DNA from: Haemaphysalis longicornis
Taxonomy: Eukaryota > Arthropoda > Arachnida > Ixodida > Ixodidae
Length of the DNA stretch: 64,000 nucleotides
Assembly: GCA_013339765.2 (NCBI GenBank)
Contig: CM023450.1
Location: 190,730,688 to 190,794,687 of the forward strand
Reading direction: 5' to 3'
Notes under the pieces: model-generated
Seen by the model: the letters and a program-made list of their open reading frames with translations, nothing else
The model's database searches: none
What the model was told of the DNA's origin: nothing
Shown here: one piece after another, positions 32,881-45,090 of the stretch
Layout of the letters: the number at the start of each line of letters is the position of its first letter
Position numbering within the stretch: position 1 is the stretch's first letter
Made by a program: the position numbers and the translations under genes

Positions 32881-35065
32881 GCTAATGTACTGTGTGACGC
32901 CGTAAACGCGAATTACGGGATGTGTTGGTTGACTACATTATGCAAGCATTTAGGATTGGGAAGAAAAGTATAAAAAAGTGTTGCAGGGTCTTTTTAAAAG
33001 TTGCCTACTTCGTTGTTTCCGTTTTTCGTAACCAATAATGCACAAATATCGTTCACAGCAGAAAATTAGAAACAGGTCAGGATTCTTATTTACTCAAAGT
33101 TTTGTGCTCCAAAGGCTAATGCAGGGTTCACTTCGTGGATCAGCAGGCTTTCGGGAAAATGTGGTTGCCTCTATATCACGCGTGAAAGAGCGGATATTGA
33201 TTTACTAGCAGCTTCCGGGTTCGCACCACGGGGTTTTCTCACCTCGATCCGTGACTTGCATCCGCATGGTCCTTCGGATGCGAGGAACATCGGCCGCTGT
33301 CCAGAGAAAACATGCTTACTTTAACTGGCCTTCCTTAAGCTGATCGAAAATGGTGGTTATCTTTAGTAAAAAAAAACCCGAGTGCCTTCGTGGAATCAGT
33401 GGCACAACGCTGCAAGGTGCTATCGTGGTGGTCGTGTTTTAAAGTTGTAAGTTGTAGCTTTTGGGTGATTTAACATATGTTAATAAGTAGGACAGCCAGC
33501 TATCAAGGAGACCAAAACAATTATGACTGCTACGGAACTTCTTCATTATGGTATTTATTCACAGTACTCCTACGCGTTGTGGACTGTGGCCGAAGTTGTA
33601 GGCGAATATTAACGCAGTGGTAATAAAAATATAAAATGCAGCTGTCCTTGAATGTTTTGTTACGATTTGCATATTTTTACCTTTTGGGAGGCAGATTCAT
33701 GTAACCGAGATAGAACGAACAATTCATTGAAACGTAAGTACATCCACCGTCGATGTGCATACCTGTAAAATAAATGGGCTGTTATTTCGAATTGGCAATC
33801 ACGGAGGCCCAATTGGGGATTCACATTGCAATAGTTATTGGAACTATATATTTCTTAGCTATTTTTGGACTCATTCAAATTGGTCAATTTGAGTTTCCGC
33901 CCATGAATGCCATATATCAGCTGTGTACTACAGAGTTACGCCACGAGTTGGTTTTCTAAAGCCATCAGTATGGGGCCTTCTTTAGTTCCCTTCGTAAAAA
34001 TGTAAGCTTTCCCTTTGCCTGTCCTGTTGTATTATCCGTATGGCCGTTCAATCTTACGTTTTTGGCTATGTACACACTAAATATAGCTCAATAGTAGGTC
34101 AAACTCCTTAATAGACTATTGTGTGTATAATGTCAAGTGACAATATTGCATTGTAGGTTGTCGTGGAAACTGTTTTATAAAAACTGTTTTGATGTCCTAT
34201 TTCCTACATGAATTATCAATCCAGCGTAGAAATGATTGCTGGAAAAGTTTCAGACATAAACGCGTAATTTTTGAATAACGGTGGCTCAATTACTAGCCCA
34301 AAAATTATCCCGCCAAGAGCGGCTACCTCACACTCTTTCGTTGCGGGCTAGTTACTTGAACTTAATGTAGTATGTGCAGCGAACACCAACTCTAAGACCT
34401 CAAGAATGGAAAAGAATAAAAGGGTAGCGCATGACATATGAAGCCGCCACGGAGGAACAAAAACCGCAAAGCCCAAGTTTTTTGCGCGGCCACATTGTTA
34501 CAGTGAGTGGTGCTCGTTTCTGGTAGTCCGGAAACGTTACGTACATTCTTTTTCAAAATTTTGTAGACCATGTTAAAAGTACCTACGCCACAAAAACATC
34601 AATGCACATGGTTTCCCTTCGAGTGGGGCCGATACATTGTATGCCAAAAGGAGGAGAAGACATCTTTCTTTTCTTACTGGCTTAAAACAATTTCGTCACA
34701 GTAAGTCAGCTTGTGGTTAACCAGCCTGGTAACATAAATGCGACAAGTTATTCTTATGATTCTTCATTTATGGCATATATGTGTTTCTTGTGTTGATGGA
34801 AATGTGTATGGAAGAACAAGAAAGTGCACATACAGAGCTCTAAGTGGCTACACTGAACTCTCGCTTGAGTGGACTTCAATGGACCAAAAAAGTTCTTCAC
34901 TCAACTGAAAGTCCCCTAAACTGAATATTCACGTTAAAAACTTGGAACAGCACTAGGACACAGCACACGTGGGTTAATGTGTGAAATGCAATATAAATGC
35001 AATATAACAAGTGCATTGATCTTATACGAAGTGCACCACAGTGCATTGCAGCCATCTTGTTTTGA
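32881..35065. other. No supportable gene
   Basis: AT-rich with only short frames. No repeats or RNA genes are recognised. Confidence 0.6.
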
Positions 35066-35069
35066 GAAA

Positions 35070-35545
35070 AATTGGCGCCACTTGCACTAGTGTGAAAGGC
35101 CGGAGAAACAGCAGAGCTGGTGACCCCTCTACCTTCTTCGGAGTCCCGGCTGTTGCTCTTCATATGGGTTTCCCAACTGGCTACTGAGAGTTCCCCATGA
35201 CTGGCATTCCCGAATAATTTTGTTTCCAGGCTTTCAAATCTCTCCTAAAGTGAACCGCGTTAACGCGCGCTGGAACCGGTGGCACCAGGCTCTGCGGACT
35301 CGGCGTCTGTAGCGCGAGAAGTTCTTTACTCCCCACTTCAGAGGTGAACGAATTTGACTGACGAAGAGAAGAAGCACCCGAGAGATCACACCACGAACGC
35401 TGGGCAGTGTGTCCTGGAAAGTCCAGCGGTGCCGGGGCACGCGATGACGTCATAACTAGGCGAGGCTTGGCTCCGCCTATGCGGCTGGGTAAAGTCATGC
35501 CGGGTGCGTCACGCTGGAGGAGTGTTTTATTTTTTCGGGAATGCC
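35070..35545 (+). repeat. Dispersed repeat family A, copy 3 (longest)
   Basis: It includes every block seen in the other two copies, from TTGGCGCCACTTGCACTAGT and CGGAGTCCCGGCTGTTGC to GGACTCGGCGTCTGTAGCG, CTCCCCACTTCAGAGGTG, GAGAGATCACACCACGAACG, GGCGAGGCTTGGCTCCGCC and GGAGGAGTGTTTTA. A 12-bp inverted pair (GGCATTCCCGAA / TTCGGGAATGCC) lies at about 35,202 and 35,535, but it is not kept in the other copies. Confidence 0.65.
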
Positions 35546-36190
35546 GACGGAGTAGGCTCAAGCTCAAAGAGCTGTTCTGGTAAAATTCTGTTATCCCAAA
35601 TTTTACTGGCGCTACTAAAGTGCTACAATGAAAAAGCTGTCTAGAGGGCATACTTTGTGTAACTGCCTTTGGCACTCCGTACAGCAAACGAAAAAGTGCA
35701 ATCTACGTAGTTTCCCGCTCCAAAACGACCTATGTGCATCTCTGACGCTGTACGTACAAGCGATGCGGCGCTGTCGCCGTTCATCTAACCCCAGGGTCAT
35801 CCGGCCTCTCGGCGGCAGCCATGACTGCAGCCATGTTGCGCCAGTAACGGTGGGGTTGGCATCGGCTGCGCGAGCACTGCAGAGGGCACCACTTCGTTGA
35901 CCTGATTTCAAAATGAGGCCGGGCCACTGTTCAAGTTCGTTTAACTGAAATATTTGCTATTGCATATTCGTTTATCTGAAAAAAGTTGGCATTGAATTCC
36001 TAACAAAACAGCCGGGGATTTTGAAAAGAATCGTTATTCCGAAACATTGGCTCAGCCATCGTTCTCACAAATAGGAATTTACTGTAAAACGTATCTCCTG
36101 CCTAATCCGTATTTTGTTTTTTGCGCTTATCAAGAGTTTGATGACAAACTCATTTTGAAGACAATATGCTGTCTTGGGCTGGTGAACACC
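35546..36190. other. No supportable gene
   Basis: Unassigned. Opposite-strand frames near 35,615-35,911 have no domain. Confidence 0.55.
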
Positions 36191-36195
36191 AAAAC

Positions 36196-36246
<51 letters not shown>

Positions 36247-36287
36247 GCCTGCCTGCCTGCCTGCCTCTGCCTGCCTGCCTGCCTGCC

Positions 36288-36339
<52 letters not shown>
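36196..36339 (+). repeat. (TCTG)n/(CCTG)n microsatellite
   Basis: A TCTG array is interrupted by a block of CCTG units (about 36,245-36,290). The repeat opens all frames and explains the Cys/Leu/Ser and Arg/Gln/Asp-rich open frames here. Confidence 0.95.
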
Positions 36340-36344
36340 CACCA

Positions 36345-38475
36345 CTCGATTTGACCGACCGGCCAAGAAATAAGACAACATTATTTGATAAACAGCGTTT
36401 TATAAAGCAAAACCTTTCAAATCTAGTAAAACTTGTGGCACGAGTCGTGAATGTCAAGATTCTGAAGAAAAAAGAAAACATGCTCATTTACGGTAACACA
36501 TACGCACAGAACTAACAGTGACAGCACACTTTTAATTAGTAAACATACGTAGGATACGCTTTTGCTGTCGAATTTGCTCGCGCGCACTGAAATGAAATTA
36601 AACACTTAAAAAAGATCACCCTTCGAGATACGCTATGGACAACGGAAATAAGAGGTCCTAAAATGTGGTATGCGAGCAGTGGGAACACGGGAAAATTGGA
36701 TCCAATCAGCAAACTCCGGTTACATTCATCTTTGAACGAGAAGAGAACGAGAACAGGTAAATGATGGCAAATGAGAGAGGAGATGGTGTTACGTGTGAAA
36801 GGTGCCGGAGGCTTTCGTGTTTCGGTAACATTTGCAGCGGAGCCAGTAGATACGCGGCCAATATTTGGTAAGGAAGCGGGATGACCCCTCGAAATGAAGT
36901 CTTCCTGTGCATCGGGATACACATCACTTTAAAAATTAAACCCTCTTCCTTACTCAAGCAATACGCCTAGCGCAAATAAGTACAGGGGGAAAATAGTGCA
37001 GCAGCATGCGATTTCTATAGATTCAATGATATGTGTTCTTGAATATGGCACTTTATCGGGAGCGTATATATCCATGCAGGACAAAATTGTATAGAGGGAC
37101 TTTGTGGCGTAGAAACATACGTACAGGTAATCCCTGCGATTGTGGTATTATAAGACTGTGATGTCCTTTGACATCACTCCTCTTGTAATTCTGATGAGAT
37201 AGACGGTATTAAAAAAACGATAATTAAAACCTTAGCCTAATTAAAATCCACGGAAATTTAAAAAAAATACCATCTTTAACACCGTCCTCCGAAAACGAAG
37301 ACAAAAATGTGAAGGGGTGGTGTAGGAACTCTTATGCATTTCAAGATAATTCTCAGAGCTCCCGTACAAGGTTGTGTTTTAGATTGAATCCGACAATGCC
37401 CTATTCTCACAGCGTCTTTATTTTTCCCGAACTGCACCGGTGGCCGACAAAATACACCCTTCAGCACATAAATGCAAAACACAAAAAATTGCGCAGTGCA
37501 AGTCTCAGAAAGATGCCAAGAGGCCCCAGTTGTTCTTTTTTTACCTTCTAACTGAGTGTATTTCATCGGTGCTTCCAAACTTAATCATCTTCCTAGACAG
37601 CAAAATTAGATAAGACTTCTGCGAAATGTAGTGAACATCTACGCCAGTTAGGAGCAGTCTATCTGGACAGAATTTGGGACACGGTTAGGCTTTCCGGCAA
37701 CGGCTTTCCATATTTCTGCTCAACGGCCTAATTGCAGTGAAGACACGATTGAATAGAGACACGTCCTCCTTAATTGCTTCCGGTCGAGAAAAAGATTGCT
37801 TGCTTTGAGGGGCACCCAATTAGGCCGCGAAACCAACTGTCCATCCTCATTTCAGTTTCACCATTCACTTTATATGTTTTCTTGTACTTTTTTGTGCACA
37901 GGACACTTCAATGGCTTCAGTGAAAGGCAATACAGTCATAAGTAGACGCACAGACAGCTCAACCGGAACACATCACTAATATGTACCGACAGCGTTGCAA
38001 GCGCAGGTAATGTTGATTCCATTTTTACTTTCTTCGTTATTGTGCACATAGAAAAAATTCAACTGGTTCTACTATTCTTCACTGCTTCGACAGGTCTCTA
38101 CACGACGACATGCGACTGAGTCACCATGGCCTACTTCTATTATGATATCTTTACTCTTCCTCTTAGCTCCCTCATTAGGCTATGGCAGCAACTGCACCAA
38201 GCTTTAAACTGCGTTTTTAGTCTCCGAAGAGTATTTTGGCGAACTTCCGGGTGGCTTCACGAAACATTTCCCGCGATGATTTTCTGACGACGGTTCAACG
38301 AAGCCGCATTCAGTTGATGCGATTTCATCGGACTAGAATGAAGTGGGAAAAATGGTAAAAGAAATGTAGGCACGTTAACAGTGCCATGGCATTGGCGGAC
38401 GTCAAATGTTCGGAAAGAACAACATTGAGAAAAAAGAAAAGAAAAAGGAAGGTAAAGACAGAGGGCAGACAGATC
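36345..38475. other. No supportable gene
   Basis: Unassigned AT-rich DNA. Frames up to 128 codons (36,536-36,922, minus) lack domains. Confidence 0.55.
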
Positions 38476-38479
38476 TGCC

Positions 38480-38880
38480 CAGCATTAGGACTCTAGCGGT
38501 TCTCTTGCTAGCGAGTGGCTAGATCTATAGTCTTTTTTGCTGCTAGATTTTTGCCAGGGTCGGCAGTTTTCTGAGAGCACGTAAGCGCTTTGGCCACCTT
38601 GAAAATTGGTAAGGGAGAATGAACCCTGACGAAGGACTTTCATGTAGGAGAACGGACCCCGAGCGTCTAGCTTGAGAGCTGTAGGGGAGCTGTGCGTTCT
38701 CCAAAGCAAAACGCGGGACTACCATGAAGCATGCAGAATGGTCTTCGGCGTCACAAAGACTTCGCACGCCAACTTCTGGCCATTGCAGTAAAGAGGAGTG
38801 CAGCATTTTGGAATACCACTTCCAGCCAGAGACGACAAATTAGGGTGCGGTAGATCTTGCGAGGACTAATGGAAACGAAC
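38480..38880 (-). pseudogene. Possible gypsy-type pol C-terminal end
   Basis: The minus strand reads KLDARGPFSYMKVLRQGSFS then NFQGGQSAYVLSENCRPW. This resembles the small C-terminal beta-barrel of gypsy integrases, where 'KLxxRxxGPFxVxKVL ... HxKPW' is typical. The match is short, there is no catalytic core beside it, and the upstream part is unreadable. An alternative is chance similarity in an unrelated frame. Confidence 0.3.
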
Positions 38881-39339
38881 AAAAGGTACTGTCAAAGTCA
38901 CCATTCGCACCACTCATGAACTGCTTGAGTAGTTCATGTCAAACTCGAAATCCAAGTCAAATTTATTTCTGTGTCAATAAACACAAACTTATCAGTATAC
39001 GAACGAAGGTACGAGAATCCAGAGACTGTAATAGCGCACTAGATATTATAAGCTAAAGGTCACTATGTATAAAATGCAAATAAAACCAAAAAACATACCT
39101 GGATTGGAGAAACGTTTATTGTGCCTGCAGAAAAGCGCGCACGCGCGCTTCGGACGTGGCCTACGTCGTCGTCTTGGCGGGTGCCCTGCGAGGATCCTCG
39201 CTCTCGCTCGCCGTTGCCGGTTCACTCGATCCCTGCCTAGCCAGTGCCTTCGATGACCTGCTGGACGGCCTGGAGTTTGCGTTTCTGGTGGTCACTCCGC
39301 AGTGCTTCCTTCAAGCTCCGACGGTGTATACGTCCTGCG

Positions 39340-40080
39340 TTAGCTTCGCTTTGATGTTTGGCAGCAGTTCCAGAACATGTGCTCGAATGTGGCCGTCTCC
39401 CGGCAGCACGCTCTGCTCTTGTCGTCGGGATGTGATTCCGGGTACATCCGGTGCGGTAGCGCCGGGATCGGAAGCGTCTTCGTTTGTAACTGCCTGAACA
39501 GCACGGCCTGTGACCTGCTCAGCCCTTTGCAGGGCGGCGGGAGTAGTCTGCGGGCCAGCCGAAAGGCCTTGGTCAACTCGTTGTAGCTGGTCTATTCGGT
39601 CTTGAGCGCTGAACCACAGCGGGCGGCCGTTGCCGTGGGCGCGGTCGGTCAGTCCTCGCGCTCGGGCGTGCTACCGTTTCGTTATGGTGTGCATTCTTCT
39701 CCGACGCTGCGCCTGCGTGCGGCGGGAACCACTTGATTGGAATCTTCTTGTCGCGGTCTGCCTGTCGGATCAGAAATGCCTGCCGCCGTTGGGGAATTCT
39801 TCCTTTCGCGTAGTTCCTCACCGCCTGTCTGGAATCGCTGAGGATAGCGTTACATTCTTGGTCTACAATGGTCAGGGCGATGGCTATATCTTCCGCTTCT
39901 CGACTTGCTTGCTTGAAGTACTGGCGGACGCCCGCAAGTTGCGTTCGCAGTCAACCACGGCAATCGCCAAGCCGTTGCGGCTGGCATATTCGGCTGCGTC
40001 CACGTATCTGGCGCCGGGGTCTTTCGCGTGCAGGCCCGTTAGTGTTTTGGCTCTAGCGCGTCTTCTGCCATAGTTGAAGT
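39340..40080 (-). pseudogene. RNase H domain and C-terminal Cys-rich region of the same LINE
   Basis: RNase H removes the RNA strand after first-strand synthesis. Visible pieces are YVDAAEYASRNGLAIAVVD (first Asp), EAEDIAIALTIVDQE (Glu), ILSDSRQAVRN (second Asp), then IKWFPPHAGA and NAHHNETVARPSARTD. A Cys/His region with CCRETATFEHMFWNC follows towards the 3' end. This order (RT, RNase H, Cys/His tail) is the reason for the I-type assignment. Frames are shifted between each block. Confidence 0.75.
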
Positions 40081-40574
40081 CCGGGTGCATGTTCCTCGGC
40101 AAGGGGTATACCCGTACGTCCCGCCGTACGTGGTCGGGAACGGGGCATTTTGGTCGCTGTTGTTCGTGATAACCGATGCCTAGTTTGCAGAGGATCTTTC
40201 TGCCGGAAGCGGTCGACGACAGTCCGTTCCAATCTGAGCGGTTCTTTGCGCTTCGGCGATCTCGTCGAGCGTCTTGTGTATGCCCAGCTGGAGGAGACGC
40301 TTCGTGTTGGTGGTTTCGGGTAGGCCGAGGGCTGTCTTGTAGGCCCTCCGGATTAGGATGTCTAGCTTGTTCTTTTTGCTTTTCATCCACTTGTGGAAGG
40401 CTGTCACGTACGCTGTTTGGCAGAGTACGAAGGAGTCTATGAGTCTGGTGAGGTTCTCCTCCTTCATGCCTCCCTTATTGTCAGTAACGCGCTTGAGCAG
40501 TGTTGTCGCGTTCGCCGCCTTTCCCGTGATGCAGGTGATGGTGTCTCCTTTCCTACCGAGCGCTTCGATCGTCA

Positions 40575-41673
40575 TATCTAGGGCTCGGATTTTGGTGACC
40601 GTCGGTATTGTGTTCAGTCCCTGTTTCGGATATTTATCTTTTAGTGCTCCTTTGCTGCTTGATTATGTGCGTTTTGTTTGGCTTGGTAGACCAGGAGCTC
40701 GGACTTGGTAGGGGAGCAAAGCTGTACCGTGCCTTCCCAAGCTTTCTTCGATGGCGTCTGCAGTGTGAATTCTATGTGGGCATCGCTGCCCCCATCCACC
40801 CCCAGCGTGATATCATCCGCGTATATCGTGTGCTTCACTCCTTCGCGCTGTCATGGTCTTTTGTCAACTTGTATCAGAACGAGGTTGAAGAGCATGTGTG
40901 AGATGACGGAGCCTTGAGGGGGTTCTATGCCTACCTAATGTCTTCTCATTCATCTTCAGGTCGCCAGCTCGAGTTCAGCCGTCCTACCGCTGAGGAAGAA
41001 CTTACTATATTCGTACGACCTCTCACCTAAGTTTAGATTGGATACCTGCGAAAGGATAGCCGAGTGCGTGACTTTATCAAAGGCACCCTGGAGGTCAAGC
41101 CCGAGGACGGATTTCGTGTCCCTGGTTTCACCGTCGATGACTTGATGTTTGATTTGGATCATGGCGTCCTGCGTTCTGAGGTGTTGGCGGAAGCTGATGA
41201 TCGCCTCGGGATAGAGGTCTCCGTTTTCGAGGAAGTCTTGCCATCGGTAGAGTAGGACGTGTTCCAGGACCTGGCCCACGCAGGACCGTGAGCGAGATCG
41301 GGTGGAGGTTGTCCGTGCTCAGTGGCTTCCCGGGTTTTGGAATGACAATTGTCTTGGCCTTTTTCCACTGCTTCGGCAGGGTTCCGCTCCTCCAGCATTT
41401 GTTGTAATACGCCATGAGGTTCTCGATGGAGCGGTCATCGAGATTTTTTAGGGCCTTGTTTGTGATGAGGTCCGGCCCATGTGCCGAACTGCTGTTCAGG
41501 TTGTGAAGGGCAGTGCGTACCTCTTCAATTTCTATATGTCCAGACGCACGTTGCGTCGGCCGCGGTATGGACCTTGGTCGACCGACGGTGTAGCCGGAAC
41601 GTATTTGTCTTGGAGCTTCTTCCGCAGAGTGGCAGCTCTTGTCTCCGTAGTATCTCGATGCAGAAGTTAACAC
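40575..41673 (-). pseudogene. Reverse transcriptase domain of the 39-41.7 kb LINE
   Basis: RNA-dependent DNA polymerase that primes on nicked genomic DNA. In order: IEIEEVRTALHNLNSSSAHG (with PD following), WRSGTLPKQWKKAKTIVIPK and PGKPLSTDNLHPISLT. After a frameshift come EHVLLYRWQDFLENGDLYPE, RTQDAMIQIKHQVID, SVLGLDLQGAFDKVTHSAIL (motif A Asp), PQGSVISHMLFNL (motif B) and TIYADDITL (YADD catalytic box). The thumb includes LIRRAYKTALGLPETTNTKR further on (near 40,300). The long run 41,128-41,673 is still open. The domain is recognisable throughout but interrupted at least three times, so it is inactive. Confidence 0.85.
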
Positions 41674-41690
41674 CTAACGAACAAAGAATT

Positions 41691-42655
41691 CGAGTAATTA
41701 AGGGTTAATTTTAAAATGGTTAAACTTTGCTTTAAATTATACCTAATACAAACTATCCGAAATAGTATTATAACGAATAACAAACAGTTCCATATAAAGG
41801 TACACAAACCCAAACAGAAATCATGACAACGAAAGTTCGATTACCGTAGTTATGTGCGACAAAAATTATTTAAGCCTTCTGATAGCTTCCTAAAGACGAT
41901 GTTCTTATATGATCTTGTAGGTTGTGCGGGGGGCGCTTGAAAAGCAAATTGCGAGATTTCACGTAAAGAATGTCAATGATACTAGGGCGGCGCTCAAGTG
42001 TAATCGGGCTGGAATCTACATAAAATTGTAATAAAGGAAGAAGTTTTCTTTCTTTAGTTAGTGCGCTCAGCTGGTAAACAGAAGGTGTGTTTCGCTGCAA
42101 ACCTTCTGACAGTTTTAGTCCTTAACCGATTAAATTTGATAGTATTGTATGAAATATAAGACGGAAGTAATGTGTAAAAACATTGCTAAATTGTCGAAAA
42201 ATAATTGATTCACGCGTAGTATATTACGCTCAGGCAGCAGCAGAACCAGAAGGCGGACATTGGTTTCACAGTGGTTGCATGCTAATATCGGATTGCACCT
42301 GGTGGACAGTTCTCACAGATGGTTATATTCCATTTTGTGCTTCCTGAAGATGAAACATATCAGAGGGCACAGCCCCCGTTAGCTATTCTCGCTAGGACTT
42401 TGACCAAGCTAGACGACGTGATCGTACACCAAGGACTCGTAAACTTTATCACCCTATGTATGTACATAGGTGTGTCGAAAAGGCAAAAATACTGCTTCGG
42501 TTACAGTTCGGGTTTGGCCGAATTCATTTCGTCCTGGTTCTGTTCCAGTTGGACAAAATCACGTACCAAAGCGTTTCGAGAACCGGTTCAAGCATACAAC
42601 CCGGGGCGGGAACGGGTTCGATGCGTTCAATTATCGGCTGTGAGAAAAACAATTT
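41691..42655. other. No supportable gene
   Basis: Unassigned AT-rich DNA beyond the truncated LINE 5' end. Confidence 0.6.
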
Positions 42656-42669
42656 AGTGGCTTAAAGCA

Positions 42670-43055
42670 ACAATACAAACAAAACACCAAAAAATTCAAA
42701 ATATCGCTGTTTCCCCATAGCAGTGGCGCAGTGTCAAAGAAAGGTTTAAAAAATGGGTAAGATTTATGGCGTATACGGTTGGGCGTTTACGAGAGCTCTG
42801 GAGTGCTGTGAAAAGTGGCGGTGCCTTCGGATGGTAGAATTCGAGCGCTATAACTGCCTTTAGTTGGTTCTTTCGGAGCGTCCGCCTCCGACTCGGAGCT
42901 CTCCCGACCGCTCTGACTTCGAAGTGAGAGCGCGGCGCGATATGGCCAAGAGGAATGGTCACGTGACACAAAACGCCGCGGTTTACCACAGCCGGGCTGG
43001 AGGAGCTGCGGGCGCGCAATTTCATACGGCCTGCACTTCGGGTATAGTTCCCACC
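42670..43055 (-). repeat. Dispersed repeat family E, copy 1
   Basis: On the minus strand the copy starts GCAGGCCGTATGAAATTGCG and continues GCTCCTCCAGCCCGGC and GAGCCGGAGG-type segments. The same start occurs in direct sense at 44.05 kb, so the two copies face each other across about 1 kb. Confidence 0.55.
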
Positions 43056-43755
43056 GTTCACCGCCGCTAGTTGTGGCGCTGCGGACCAACCCTCGCCGGT
43101 TGACCTACAGCACGGGCGGGGTAGAGCGGCGGCGCGCGCGCATTTGCCACTGCCCTAGCCCTGCCTGGCTACACGTGATACCTGTCCGTGTAAATTTACA
43201 TGTGCGTCATTAAAATAGGCGACTCCTTCCCCCTTCTGAATTTTCGGTCTAATAGGGTCAAACAGCCGAACATTATCACTCGGAAGCGCCTAACCAAAAA
43301 ATTGAAAGAAACAGTTTAACTCGGGGCACATGAAGAAAAATATGCGAGGCCTTCATATCTTATCAGCGACTGTATTATATGAAAATGGTGAGGCAGGCAA
43401 TAAACGCGGCATTTTCCGTGACTGAAATATCAGTTCTTATTTTTCCTTTCGGATGATGTCTTGGCTTGCACGCGCACAGGGCACGACCAGTGACGCGAAT
43501 GATTTCCCGTCGAGGGAGATACGGTTATCGCTTAGCTAAACGTGTTTCTGCTGCTCACGCTCCGGTCGGGCTGAGCGGACCGCTGGCAGCGCGCGCACTG
43601 TCAAAAACATACAGCTAAAATTCCTTTAAACATGCAACTGAAGTGCACAACGAGTCTTCTTTTTGGTGAGATATAGCAGCGAAGGCATTCATTGGTACCG
43701 GTGATATTCCGCGGCAGATCCAAAACACGTACGGCAAGCGTTGTCGGCTCGCTCG
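43056..43755. other. No supportable gene
   Basis: Unassigned, with rising CG content toward the hairpin at 43.76 kb. Confidence 0.55.
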
Positions 43756-43758
43756 CTG

Positions 43759-43809
43759 TCACCGCTCCTCGCGGCGCGGCGCACGCCGTCGCGCCGCGAG
43801 GAGCGGTGA
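43759..43809. repeat. Perfect 20-bp stem hairpin in CG-rich DNA
   Basis: TCACCGCTCCTCGCGGCGCG (43,759-43,778) is exactly inverted at 43,790-43,809, around the 11-nt loop GCGCACGCCGT. No oligo-T follows. The surrounding 43.7-43.95 kb is the most CG-rich stretch in the window. Confidence 0.8.
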
Positions 43810-44046
43810 GGGGGGTGTCGTCACGTGGTGAGTAACGTCACTGCGGGCCCTTGCTACCGACGCTCCTCTCCGCTCCACGCCGTTGCTAGGGGATAGGAGG
43901 ACTGCGGACGGACGGCGCCGGCGGTGGAAGGTTTGGGGTCGCTTATAAAGTGCATTGCACTTAAAAAAGAGGGTTGGGAGAGTAGAGGGTTGGTTCGAAG
44001 CGCCCTCACTCTGTCAATAATCTGCTGTATGGTTTCCTTGTTGGGT

Positions 44047-44260
44047 GCGCAGGCCGTATGAAAGTGCGCGTTCGCCGCTCCTCCAGTCCGGCCGTGGGTT
44101 TAACCGGCGGCTTCCCGCGCTGGCTGCACGGTGGCGCTACAGGCGCGTTGCTCCGAGATCGCCGGTGCATTCGGTTGGTACGCTGCCTCTCGCGCTCTCA
44201 TTGCGAGCCGCCTTGGCATCTGGCGACTCCAAGCCAGAGGACCGGAGCGGCCAATCGAAT
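44047..44260 (+). repeat. Dispersed repeat family E, copy 2
   Basis: Starts GCAGGCCGTATGAAAGTGCG and continues with GCTCCTCCAGTCCGGCCGTG and a GGCGCTCC-type segment, paralleling copy 1 on the opposite strand. Similarity fades after about 200 bp. Confidence 0.55.
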
Positions 44261-44477
44261 ACGCCATTACAAACAGAAGTAGTGACGATTTACCAGCTGT
44301 ATTCCAGCCCATAACCTATCTTTTCGTTGGGACTACATAAAGCCACCGCTAAGCCATAGGACGGTGGAATGTGTTTCATACCGTTTCCTTTTTTGTTGAA
44401 TTCAAAATCCTAGCTATGAAACGGCCAATCACGCTATAATCGTCAAACCTTACAGCTAGGCCTGCGTACTGGCGAGC

Positions 44478-44489
44478 TAAAATACCAGG
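44478..44489 (+). repeat. 12-bp direct repeat, left (target-site duplication)
   Basis: TAAAATACCAGG, identical to 46,929-46,940, brackets the Penelope-like dimer. Confidence 0.7.
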
Positions 44490-44732
44490 TGATAGAAAAT
44501 AGCCAGCGCAAGGAAGACGAGCACGAGGAGAAAACAGACACAGCGCGGCACTCACAACAGAATTTTTATTGGAAAAGGAAAAAACATATGTACACCAAAA
44601 ACCGCGCATGTCAAAACAGTTCACTTCAAGAATGAGTCACTGCGCAAGCCTGCAACTCGTCAAGTCACACGTTCTGCAAGATAACAGATTTCGCTTTTGT
44701 GCAAGGACACAGAAGGTTGGCTAACACAAGTT

Positions 44733-45090
44733 TCACAATTTTTGTATATGAAAAAGCCTAAGACAGTTCTCTAGTATGTTGATTAGGGTGTTTGAACAAC
44801 ACGGTGTGTCAGATAAATCGGGTGCACACTTGTGTACACGTGTACACGTGCGGCAATGAGAAGCCAAGTTAGCAAGCGAAGAGTTCTGGATGGACAGAAA
44901 ATGCTCACGCAGTCGCTTATTGACGCAACGACCAGTTTGACCTATGTAGCAAAAACCACAAGACAACGGGATATGATAGACAACGCCTACAGCACACGCA
45001 ACATACTTGTACTTGTGGTTTACATTGCACTTGTTGACAATGGACTTAATATTGCTATCTCTTTTTTGGCAACCAATGGACAAATTTTTG
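44733..45090 (-). pseudogene. GIY-YIG endonuclease domain, minus-strand copy
   Basis: The nicking endonuclease of the element: CPLVAKK-type linker, KYVACAVGVVYHIPLSCGF, CYIGQTGRCVNKRLREH, then a Cys/His tail HCRTCTRVHKCAP. GVVYxIPL with YIGQTG and a downstream R..EH are the GIY-YIG core. It was fused to the reverse transcriptase and is now out of frame with it. The domain itself is open to its stop at 44,733. Confidence 0.9.

Larger units (their letters stand above)
39063..41690 (-). mobile_element. 5'-truncated LINE with reverse transcriptase and RNase H
   Basis: A LINE of the I-type group lying on the minus strand, so its 3' end is at about 39,063. An AATAAA signal lies near 39,112-39,120. 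The 5' end (about 41,690) falls just before the reverse transcriptase, and the endonuclease is lost, the usual result of incomplete target-primed reverse transcription. Frames are joined only across frameshifts and stops. The element has no recognisable target-site duplication by eye. Confidence 0.8.

Noticed and set aside
36047..36487. Cys/Leu/Ser-rich and Arg/Gln/Thr/Asp-rich open frames
   Set aside because: Translation of a TCTG microsatellite.
44836..44856. GTGTACACGTGTACAC palindrome as a regulatory site
   Set aside because: It is part of the GIY-YIG coding sequence (TRVHKC region) and recurs at the same place in the inverted copy.
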